Positions 36,095 to 53,395 of a stretch of DNA of 64,000 bases are shown here, piece after piece. Every line of letters begins with the position of its first letter. Within the stretch, counting starts at the first letter, position 1. The translations under genes were made by a program, and so were the position numbers. The stretch spans positions 11,667,001 to 11,731,000 of the forward strand of contig NC_091111.1 in NCBI RefSeq assembly GCF_024713975.1, written 5' to 3'. The notes under the pieces were generated by a model. The model had not been told where the DNA came from. It did not search any database and saw only the letters and a program-made list of their open reading frames with translations. This stretch comes from Paralichthys olivaceus (taxonomy: Eukaryota; Chordata; Actinopteri; Pleuronectiformes; Paralichthyidae).

Positions 36095-36230
36095 TCCAGG
36101 TTTTTTCCTGACCCCATCCTTCCACCAAGTTTTGTAATAATCTGTCCTGTAGTTTGACCACAATCCTGCTATTAAATAGACAAACCAATAAACAAACAAA
36201 CACATGTAGATGAAAACAGAACCTCCTTGG
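36095..36230 (+). repeat. Tail fragment of the dispersed SINE-like repeat
   Basis: ccatccttccaccaagtttt, taataatctgtcctgtagtt, aatcctgctattaaatagac and acctccttggccaaggttga follow the same order as the 3' half of the copies at 42786 and 61246. Confidence 0.5.
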
Positions 36231-37880
36231 CCAAGGTTGAGCTAAAAATACACAGAGAAGCAAATGTACATCTGCAGGACCCTGGAAGGTCAAAGAGCAA
36301 ACTGTCCAACCTGAGTTTAAATGGTTGTAAAGCAGGCAAAGGGTGTGTTTCTTATACTGACATTAATCATGTTATCCATTTGATTGTATTGGTAACATAT
36401 TTCAGTTTAGGTTTTCAGAAGGTCCCTTTCACAGCACACATTGAAAATCATAGCATTCATGATGATGGGCCAGATGCAGGGACAAGCTGAAAACATGCAC
36501 GCTGTAGACTGCAATGACATAAAATACAGGGATACAGAATCACAGGGAAAGTTATTTGTTATACCTATAAACAGAAACATATATAACTGTAAAACATTTA
36601 TTAGTGTGAGAGAACAGCCTTGTTAAATTTCAACTTTCCTAAATTTGTGAGAGAATTCAGATCACGTCTGTATATTTAATGTTTCATCAGTTTTTTCCCA
36701 GGAGCATTACAGTGCAACCTGAATACAAGCTCTATGGTTTGTATCACAAATGAAGATCTTAAATTTCCTTTTATGAACAATGGAGTTAAATGTGTTATAT
36801 GTTCTCTCTCTCTATATATATAAACATATATGGCATTTATTACATTACACACACAAACACACACACGTGCACACACACGTGCACACACTCACTCACTCAC
36901 ACACGCATTATTGGCAGCTTGTGCAGGGCCACATCATTCACTGGGAGGTTGTCAGTGGGAAGTGGCTGCACAATGAAATGGCCTCGTGTGTTTACGTTTC
37001 ACTGGTGTTGATGACAGGTATAAATCCGACCAAAGGCGTCAAGCATCCATGCAGCATTCATCATCTTTGTCACGACGAGAAAAAACAACAACACTGGTGA
37101 AAAGTCTCAAATAAGACGGATTCGATCAGTAATAACGACACGTCACATCCTGCAGGTCACAGCTGATTTATCCTCACATGCAGAGTTATCTTTACTGCAG
37201 TGTTCCTCGAAAATATCTATTAACGTGTAGAATATGTATCCAACACACAGGCCTGTTTCTATCAGATAAGATAGCTGCTCTCCCCGATTATTGAGACTTT
37301 GAAAGGGTTTGAAAACTGATAAGCTTATGGCCACGTGTTTATAATCTATAGGTCAGACATGTATTGATCACTTGATCAAACTTTCGTTCATAATCAATTT
37401 TATCTTGCAAAATATGCCAGTGGTTTTATTTCAAGTCGGTGGGAGAAGAACTATATGAGATTATTATTCATTTAATTTAATTACAACAAGGGGCCAAAAC
37501 AGGATCGCAACAGACACACAAGAAACACTGATAATAGACGAGTCAGAAATAAACTAGATATTTATCAATCGACATTTAGTAGAAAACTAGCAGTATTATA
37601 TGAATCGTTTTAAAATAGAAATGTATCTTTTACAGTCTATAAGTGAAAAGAACAGAGAGGTACACGACCTATAACTCAAAAGAAAGCATTCGTAAATTTA
37701 ACTCGTTAAAAAAGGAAAAAGTTCAAAATTAGTATCAAACCCACATTCATTTTATTGACCAGTATCCAGTTTATAAGAACGGTTGTCTTTTCTCTTTATC
37801 CATCAGCATCAATCAAATCCACCTCAGGTTTTTGGATTAAACTTAAAATAAACTCCAATCTTTCTGAAAGTCGAGATGAT

Positions 37881-37882
<2 letters not shown>

Positions 37883-37917
<35 letters not shown>
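37883..37917. repeat. (GA)n microsatellite in the gata4 upstream region
   Basis: About 17 GA units, roughly 260-290 bp upstream of the gata4 start codon, so probably in or next to the promoter or 5' UTR. Confidence 0.9.
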
Positions 37918-37922
<5 letters not shown>

Positions 37923-38172
37923 ACAGCTGGATCTTGATCACAAGGTGAAGTCACTCCTCCTCCTCCTCTCTCGTGTGTCTTCTCTCACTTTCCTCTTACT
38001 TTTCTTTTGTGTTTGACCCAACAACACATCTGAGTTTTAACAGGGACCGCAGGTGTTTGTGGATCGTTTTAAACCACGAGTTTTTCTGCGTTAACACTCG
38101 GTCATCTCGTGCGTAAAAGCATCCATCATTCCTCCATCTATCCACACGGATGTGCAGCCTCAAGGAGAGGAT
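37918..38172 (+). promoter_or_regulatory. gata4 proximal promoter and 5' UTR
   Basis: The sequence between the GA tract and the gata4 ATG contains C/T-rich runs and no competing gene. An in-frame upstream ATG at 38152 would add seven residues (MQPQGED); I prefer 38173 because MYQGI is the start shared with vertebrate GATA4. The precise transcription start cannot be read from sequence. Confidence 0.4.
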
Positions 38173-45114
<6,942 letters not shown>

Positions 45115-45713
45115 AAGACCTACAACCCAGAACCAACTCATCTATACAAAATTAGACTCTACTGACAGACTCAAGTGCTGGGAACGTGGACCACTGCTGG
45201 GGATGCAGAAGATCCAACACAGCCTGTTTGTACAGTGCAAAGATATGAGACAGAAATATGGAGGGCGCTACAAAGATGGACATCTGATGGGATGGAGTTT
45301 GATGGTTGTGAAGGAGCAGCTCTGTGATTCAAAACACACGGCAACTTTTGATATGAAAAACTGTAACTTTATTAGACGAAAAGTTTCTTTGCCATGCGAG
45401 TGCGTGACACAAGCTGTGACATACGCCAGTGACAAATAACGGAAACGGTCAGACTTTATCTCCCTGAGTTCTTTTTATTTCAATAGATTGTTTTCATTTT
45501 GAGGATTTGCATTTTATTTTGACGAAAAACGGAGGTAATGAATTACAGCAGGACGTGTTTACGTTAAATGCAGCCCCGTGGTCAATTCTCATAAATAAGA
45601 ATAGTAACAACCCTACGGTAAATTTTCACACTCACCCGAGCAGTACATTTGTAAAAGATGTCTGAACTCAATAGCAATGTGTTAGGATAGGCTACAACGT
45701 ATGTGCTGCTAAC
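45115..45713 (+). other. Probable gata4 3' UTR
   Basis: Follows the gata4 stop with no new gene. The short open frame at 45203-45439 has no recognisable content. A clear AATAAA within the first 600 bp was not pinned down, so the UTR may be longer. Confidence 0.4.
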
Positions 45714-46235
45714 TTAATGAAACACTAGGCAACTTTTTCACATTAAAATAGCAATTTTAAAATTATTTTAAAGCTTCACTGACTAGATATAGGGAAAATG
45801 TTGTCACTTTAATACCGACTCCTCCTCCCTGTTCTTGCTCTGTGTAACTTTGGTGAGTGGCTAAGATCTTCTGTGAGAAGAGTGGAACTGACCGATAGTC
45901 GCAGCTACACTTGCCAGAATCATTTCCAGCAAGTTCCTGATAATTAATTAAAAAACAGTGTTTATCTTCAATGTTCAACAAAGAAACATTTAAAGTATGA
46001 ACAGAGTTTGGTGCATTTGTTACAGGAGCAGCTTCAGGTTCAGAAAGCCAGGGATCATGGGTAATATCCACTGTTAAGTTGCATTTCAGTTGGGTCAGTG
46101 GGACTACGTAGTCTTTGTTTTTTCTCCACATGAAAACCCCTTAATCGCTCTGACATGGAGCCCAACAGAATTAATCACCACTTATTGCTGCAGAGGGCGC
46201 TGTTGCTCAATAACAATGACATAGTGTTGCTTTAA
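45714..46235. mobile_element. MITE-like element with TTAA ends, about 520 bp
   Basis: The left end ttaatgaaacactaggcaac and the right end gacatagtgttgctttaa are imperfect inverted repeats around aacacta. Both ends are bordered by ttaa. The interior has no coding capacity. The ends fit a common fish non-autonomous DNA element, and TTAA borders would suit a piggyBac-type mobiliser, but the family is inferred. Confidence 0.45.
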
Positions 46236-47832
46236 TAATCCACACGCCTCAGTTTTCAGTATTTTCTAAGTGACTTTGTCACGAAACTGGTGCATTGTTT
46301 CTGTGTTTCACGAGGCGTGTTGCTGTGGAGCTATTTACATGTAGAGTTTTACTTTATTCAAGCACCTCAGTTATATTGGGGCAGCAGCAAAAGTCTTAGC
46401 AGCTTTTATCTCAGCACTAAGAAAACACAAACATGGCTAAACATCAGCAAAGGTAAATACAATTTTTCAATAAGTGTGTGATTAGCTTTATTAAAGATGA
46501 TCTAATACAGTCAGGTTTAGTCACATATATTTAATTCAAATTATTTCTGACTGCTCTTGACATCCATCACTCCTCAACACCAGTGATAAAATGACCCTCA
46601 GTAAATAAAAACACATGATCCACTCATTGCAGTAGGAGCTGCTCCCTGGTAGACTGGATCAGTTTCACTTTGTGCCTTTGTCCTTTAGATGTACAAAACA
46701 ACACATCAGTATTGTCAACTGTATGAAAAAATACACAATAAGCTACCTATGAATGATGCACATGACCAATATGATGTGGATGGACTGTCACACAGCTCCC
46801 TCTGCTGACACAAGTACAATAGTGCATGCACATGAGGAGCCTCCTAAACATTTTGGAGCCTTTCCAAGAAAAAAAAAAGATCTATTTATTATTATAGACA
46901 CAAATCAAAACACATTATCATATAATAATCATCTATAACATATATATATCAAGGTTGTTTGATAAACTATATGAAGGAGAGGTTTACAGTTTGTTAGTGA
47001 AACTGCTTGAATTTGCTTGTGACAAGCATGGAGGCAATATGTGTAAATGTGGGATTCTACCACATGTAATTTCCTTAATAACCATATGAGCGTGTATGTA
47101 AAAAAATCCACTCCAGTATAATTGTGTAATACACCTTTTTGTGATATATTGTAAGTAAAGACACAATGAGAGACGAACATGTGTGTGTTTCTCAGCATGT
47201 GCTTACACTACCTGATACCCTTTAGCTGTTTTCAGTTGAACTTTGAAGTTTTCCTGAAATGTTCCTGAGGGGGCTGTATCACTCTGTCCACACTGATGTG
47301 GACATTTACATTTTCCAAAACAAACATTTTCCTCTGCATTTGAGCCTCTCGTCAACACACGAAAGGCATTTTAAGTCACTAGAACAGATATTTTATATAT
47401 ACAGTAGGAATATGTTGATGTTTCCAACACGCAATGGACATGAAACTGGATGAATATCCTGTTGTGAACAAGTCTTACTCGGACAATGTCCTGCTGCATT
47501 CTTTGCATGTGAAAGGCAAACTGAACGTGCTGACCCAATTTTCCCATTTTTCCCCCAGTTCATATCTGAAAACATCTTGAGGGCGTTTTCACACCTGAAA
47601 GTCTGAAACAAGCTTTGTGTCTTTTTTATGTTGTTTAGATTTGATCTGGTGAGGTTTAGTTTTACATTGTAATTCAGGGAGTGTGTGCTGTTTATACAGA
47701 CGAGCAAGACATAATGCTAGTGTATACCAATGAGGTGGAGGTTTGTTGTCAATCATCCTGTTTCACAAGCATACCAAAGATTTGTCGAATGATCAGTCTT
47801 GCATTAACTTCCTTGTGCTGTTACTTCAGTGT
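46236..47832. other. Spacer between gata4 and the deaminase-like gene
   Basis: No gene was recognised. It is AT-rich with scattered short frames on both strands. The part nearest 47.8 kb is probably the 3' UTR of the minus-strand deaminase-like gene. Confidence 0.5.
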
Positions 47833-49491
47833 TTAGTTACCAAACAGCTTTTGCCCTTTTGACTCTTCTTCAGAAAACTGTATCCTCCCGATGTGCAAAT
47901 ACTCGTTTGTGAACTTTACGATATCTTTGATGAAGAGCTGGACGGCACACTGGTTGAACTCTTCCATCAGCTTCCCCCTGATGAACTCTGCATATTTGTC
48001 CTGCACCATCTCCTTCCAACACTGTTGAAAAGTGAGACTCACTTCATCGCGTAGGACGTCAGATACGCTGAAACCAAAAGTTTGATCGAGTGTGAACGCC
48101 TTCCCGCTTTCTAGATGTTCATCAAAACTTCCAATTTTCTCTGACAGCAGAGCTTGAGCAGCTCCGATCGCGGCGTTCAGCTTCTGCGTCAAGTCTTTTT
48201 TCTCGTCCTCTGGTTTGCTTTCATAAATGCTGTGTGTTTTCTTGAAATAACACTTCCAGTCCTGTGCCTGCTCGATGCTCATCAGGGGGAAACTCAGATT
48301 CACAGATCTCAAGAGGCGTTTAACCGCAGAACTCAGATTTTTACACAAAGGATTGAGATCAGTTCTATCTGTAGCTGCTTTGACATATTCCTCATGGTTC
48401 TCCGTCTGATTTATACAGTCCACTTGGCTGTAGTTGATGTCCCTGAACAGAGTTTCTTTGCTTCCTTTGAATCCCCAGCATCTCACAAAACCAATGTGTG
48501 TCTTTACCCCATACACTCTCCACCACTCCTGAGCTTTCTGGACCAGGTTTATCATGCATGGATTAATGTTTCTAGCCAAACACGGGCTGTTCATGGTGAA
48601 AACATACACCTTCCAGTCTCGTGAGAAGTCATCCTCCAGGAGCTCCTGCGTTTGTTTGATAATGAAGTCCTCGCTGTGTTCTCCTTTGCTGTAGTTGGGA
48701 TAATAGGGTCCGTACATGACGATCTCCTCACGTTTCTCCACAACGGCCCATGAGTGCTGTTTCTCCTCAGCGCCGCATTCCTCTGTGATGTCGCGGTGAA
48801 ACTCCAAGAATTTCTTATTAACTCGGTTGTCGAGCAATATGGCATCTGTGTTTTCTTTGACCTCGAGGTGATCCAGAATTTTCTCCACAGAGCATTGTGT
48901 GTCAGACCAGGATGATATCTGCTCAAAGAAGCCCGTAGTCAGGTTCTCTGCCTCACATGTGCAGAGGTGACCACCACAGTTTGCCCTGTAACACAGAAAC
49001 ACCCTCCTTTAGAGATGACGATTGAGTAAATAGCAAAGAAGACATCGCTCATATTTAAATACACAAAATGTATTGGAGAATACCAGCAGAAGAAAATTTA
49101 GAAATATAGAAATATTTTGGAATATAGATTTGGCCCATCCATCTATCTATCTATCTATCTATCAAAACAGTGATATACAATTTGTTAAAGCATATAGTTA
49201 GATGAGCAACATAAAAAATAATTCTTACCTCAGTGTGGTATGCTGCGTGGCTCCATATGAGTGGTGAGTCTGATACCTGTCCAGCAGAGTGTGGACACTG
49301 GTAAAACATTTTTTTGCGCAAGGTTGAGGCTCCTTCTCACATCCAGTGGACAGACGTCGCTTATGGTTCAACCTGGTGGAAAACAACAGACTGATTATGG
49401 ATGAAAACAACAGACTGATGGACAGAGAGCTATGGATGATACATTTAATGATAAATCAGTGTCCTTACAGCTGAGATGATAAGGATGTCAT
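47833..49491 (-). CDS. Unfamiliar cytidine-deaminase-fold protein (HxE / PC-x7-C)
   Basis: Not a gene I can name. Model: exons 49469-49491, 49229-49372 and a single 1153-nt exon 47833-48985, joined in phase, giving 439 residues. The large exon is certain as an open frame; the tiny first exon is tentative. Key signature: GEHSED (H159, E161 in this model) followed 30 residues later by VYVFTMNSPC (C191) and NPCM (C199). That is the HxE...PC...C zinc and proton-shuttle pattern of the cytidine deaminase superfamily. The predicted order is a strand (WAVVEKREEIVMYGPYY), a helix with HSE, a strand ending at SPC, a helix (INLVQKAQEWWRVYG) and a strand (KTHIGFVRCWG), which fits the fold. SPC recalls AID/APOBEC-like enzymes, but the seven residues between the cysteines are long for them. 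Cys-rich N-terminus (CEKEPQPCAKKC, CGGHLCTC). About 210 C-terminal residues are of unknown kind. No signal peptide was seen in this model. Confidence 0.6.
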
Positions 49492-49700
49492 TAATTGCTT
49501 TTCACAGCCTCTCTCAGGTCACAGAATTTCTTTCCAAAGAAAAATCTGAGTTTACTCACATGTGAAGCTCCATCCAGTCTCCTCACCACTGGTTCTTCAG
49601 AAGTCATGAAATTAAAAAGTTCCTTTTGTCTCTTCAGGTACGTTAAGCTCTTGTACGTCAGCTGAGGTGGAAGCACGCAGAGGCAAAGCTGAGACTAACT
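49492..49700 (-). other. Ambiguous 5' region of the deaminase-like gene
   Basis: A minus-strand open frame here reads MTSEEPVVRRLDGASH and then continues to FFFGKKFCDLREAVKSN and a stop. A good donor (gtgagt) follows GASH at 49560, but its phase does not join the 49229-49372 exon directly. It may be an upstream exon joined through an exon I have not found, an upstream open reading frame, or chance. Confidence 0.3.
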
Positions 49701-52215
49701 AAACAGTAAGTAACGATTAAGTTTTGTACTGTCAACAGGCAGCTCCTCCTCCTGGTAATGCTCATGGCTATTTTACCCAACATCTTTCCAGTCGGACACG
49801 TTCACAGAAGTAACCAATGGGTTTGGATCAAAGTCAACTTTATCTCCCCAGGAGTGATATAGTAAAGTTCAAAGAGAAGAATAATTTAAAAAATATATAT
49901 AAATATATATATAAGACATTTTAGTTCATGGAAGCTAAAAAGCAACACATTGCGATGTAGGTCAGCTGCAATTTATTGCTTTGCGCCCTGAAGCAAAATC
50001 TATAAAATTGCAGCTGTCCTGCATTCACTTCAAGGGCCCCATTTAACACTCAGGGCAAAAGGAGAATGTATTTGCATACATTTGACATTATCCTGTGCAG
50101 CATTTACATTGTTTAAATAGAAAATTCTGTGTTCGTTACACAAACAGATGATGATGCTCGTACATAAAGTGAAACTTTTTATTCTGTAGAGAGGATTTAT
50201 CTCTTAAAGGTTGACCATGCTTTCCTCGTTCCATGTCTGCTGAGAGTTGCATACTTGTTACGGTCACACATCATGGTTTACATCACGAGGATCATAGCAG
50301 ACCCTAGCAGAATAGCGGAACCGGAAAATATGAATTTGCATTTCCATACCCAGGCAGGTTTCTGCTTTGCCTACCGTGATGCAACACCCCTGCTACCAGG
50401 AAAATCTGCCCTTTCACTGAAAATTATAGGACCAAGCTAAAAATATTATTGAAATTGGTAACAAACAAATAAATTAAATTCCTTCAACTTAAAGTCAACA
50501 ACTGATATTAACACAATTGTTTACTTTAATAGATCTTGAAACAAATTTTAAGATTTTGAGTCTCCTTTGTGTTCCCTTTTCTGTGTGACACCATTACGAT
50601 CACGGTGTCTTTTTCAAGACGCAGTTTGACTGTAAACTCAGTCATGCAGAGAAACATGTTAGACAGGATCTCTGTGTTACTTTCCGTCTCGGTTCTGACT
50701 GGTTTTCTGTGGATTTACGCCCACTGTCACATCCAAAGCTGAAATATTACAGTGGTTTATTACACATATTATATAACATCAACATATTTGTGTGTGCATA
50801 AATGTACAGGCTGTTTGCAGGTCATCACACAGAACCGACTGACTGCAGTTTTATCTATTTTCACCTGATGGAGGCATGCAGCTTCATCTGTGGGGTCTAA
50901 ATTAACTAAACTAATTGACAAAATTAATAGAAGTGTCCCAGGGCCTCATACACAGGAGCAAAGAGTTAAATATACTCGCCACTGCTGTGGAACTGCAATG
51001 CCTAAATGGGGTGTGGCCTTTTACACATAAGGAATTGAATGGGACACAGTAGAGAAGCTTCAGGTGTCAATAGGCTTATGAAAAATTATTGATAGCTGAA
51101 TCCATTTTCACTTGGACACCTGAACAGAAGTGAGCTGTCATTACTTAAATTACAGATGTGCATATTTTCAGCTCTCAATAAGTGAGTTTAATTTTCTTGT
51201 ATCATTGCATAATATAAAGCGTCTCACTCTCCACTCTAAAAGTGTTGTTTTGTGCACTCTCATACTCTTATAAGCTGTATTACTAATTAATTCCACAATG
51301 TCAGTACATATCATGTAAACTACTGTTTTATTGATGTCTGCAAATATATGCATATGTGTTAAAATGCAGAGAAAGAAAGTCACACAGATGTTATGGAAGA
51401 AATGGAGTTGTGTGTGCTATCATGCCTGGACAGTGGATCCTGGATGTTTCTCTACTAATTGGTTGATGGGCTACTTGGCAATAAAACAACTCGACTTACC
51501 TCACTCTCAGCATAAGCACACACCTGCAGAGCATGAATACCTGAAACCTCCCACTAGTCATTTGGAAGCTTTTTGCATGAGAGGTGAAACATCTTGATGA
51601 AACACAGCAAGAGTGTAAAAGTGCACTTGATGCTAAGATCCCATTCGATGTAGTACATCTTGCCCATCTACCTGCATATATGACTCTAACTAGGCACAAA
51701 TATTTGTTTCTGGTCATTTTTGGCTGCAAGTAAGAAAACTTTGACCAGAAAATGGTAACCGCAAGAATCACCCATGGTACGAGACTTTATTGAAACAAAG
51801 AAGCAAAGTAATGTAATGGAGAATCTGAGCTTTTCAGTAAAGCTTCATCAGTGATATACCGGTGTAAGTGGATATAATATATTAGTGACATCGAACCTGG
51901 GGGTTTCAATTAATTAATCAAACATTTTGTTTTACTATTATGAAGGAAATAAGTGAATGAAATGCTTTTGAACCAAGTTTTCCTAAATGAAATGTACTAA
52001 AAAATATGTATTTATTTGTTTGTTAGTTTTGCAGGTATTGTTCTGTGAGTTTTCTATTTCATTCAGAATAATGGACTGTATATTCATATTGATACTTAAT
52101 ATGTTGCATACTTTATGTTCCTACTTATATGTTTACACCGGAGTTCAGAGAGAATTTAGGTTATTTATAATAGGGTGTTATTTCACTGAGCAGGTATGTT
52201 TCCTTCATGGAGAAC
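49701..52215. other. Spacer between the deaminase-like gene and fdft1
   Basis: No gene was recognised. It is AT-rich with some short interspersed-repeat-like phrases (for example gcatgagaggtgaaacatct near 51580). A possible promoter for the minus-strand deaminase-like gene should lie near 49.7-50 kb but shows no CpG enrichment. Confidence 0.45.
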
Positions 52216-52457
52216 ATCACCGACCAATCAGAGGCCACGGTTCGCTGACAGTCGACCGGGGCGGGGCATCACACCAGGCACTCTGGCCGCCCATTGGACG
52301 CCGAGGCCTAAGCCCATGACTCTCCAACCAATCAGGGGCGTCATGTCGATCTGACGAGCTCCTGTGACCGTGTGTCCCGCCGGTGTCAGCCGCTGCAGCT
52401 CCTCCGTCCATGGAAACTGCGATTTGACAGAGAAACACCTGAGACACCCGCAGCATC
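52216..52457 (+). promoter_or_regulatory. fdft1 promoter with sterol-response-like element
   Basis: CpG-rich 240 bp before the fdft1 ATG. It contains atcacaccag at 52268-52277, one base from the sterol regulatory element described in the human squalene synthase promoter (atcacgccag). A GC box ggggcggggc overlaps its 5' side. Three CCAAT boxes flank it: 52224-52228, 52293-52297 (reverse) and 52328-52332. SREBP sites normally work with neighbouring NF-Y (CCAAT) and Sp1 sites, so the arrangement fits sterol control. The call is by motif only. Confidence 0.6.
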
Positions 52458-53323
52458 ATGGACATCCTGAAGTCACTGGGTCACCCGGAGGAACTGTTCA
52501 ACCTGTTCAAATTCAAGATGGGGGGATGCACGACCGTCATGCCGAAGTTGGATTATGTGAGTAAACGCTGTATGCATAGTGTATACAAGATGCGTGGTTG
52601 CACTTGTCTCACGGATCATGCGGGACGTGATGTTCCCTGTGTGCACAGCATGCACATGAACACTGGCAGCACACAGGCCTGCTGACAGTAGATGTGCACA
52701 TGCTTAGCTCAGGCTGCAGTGTAAATGGATTGGCCCTGACTGCTGCTCACTTCCGCTCCTCAACGAGGAACAGAGTCAGATCATTGGGTTTAACGTCAGA
52801 TGAGATCTGTGGTGTCTGTGCCGGATCCACACACAAAGACACGGTGACCATTGACTTGGGATTTGTGTTACGTAATGAGCTTGGGGGGGAGAGATGCTGT
52901 GCGCGTGTTTGACGGATTATCTCACTATTTAAAACAGCAATGTGACCCTCAGAGAGACAGAGCCTCTGCAGACACTGATGCTGTGGCCAAGTTTTAACCA
53001 GGCTCTTACTTTGATAGGCCACATCACAGTTAACACACTGATAATCAATAGATGGAGAGAGAGAGAGGGAGAAAGAGAGAGAGAGAGACAGAGCCTCTGC
53101 AGACACTGATGGTGTGGCCAAGTTTTAACCAGGCTCTTACTTTGATAGGCCACATCACAGTTAACACACTGATAATCAATAGATGGAGAGAGGGAGGGAG
53201 AGAGAGGGAGAGAGAGAGAGAGAGAGAGAGCCTCTGCATACACTGGTGTATCCAAGTTTTAAAGTTTTAACCAGGCTCTTACTTTGATAGGCCACATCAC
53301 AGTTAACTCAGTGATAATCAATA

Positions 53324-53395
<72 letters not shown>

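Larger units (their letters stand above)
34161..37882. other. Gene-free spacer upstream of gata4
   Basis: No gene was recognised. It holds (GT)n at 34935-34978, the second inverted microsatellite pair at 35072-35314, and a SINE-like tail at 36095-36230. Long open frames here are His/Thr or Val/Cys repeat artefacts of the dinucleotide tracts. Confidence 0.5.

Noticed and set aside
48154-48624. 156-codon plus-strand frame opposite the deaminase-like exon
   Set aside because: It is a shadow of the minus-strand coding exon; its composition lacks any domain and the minus strand carries the conserved motifs.
52930-53255. Ser/Leu-repeat frames on the minus strand in fdft1 intron 1
   Set aside because: They are translation of the GA-rich tandem units; three frames are open because of the repeat.
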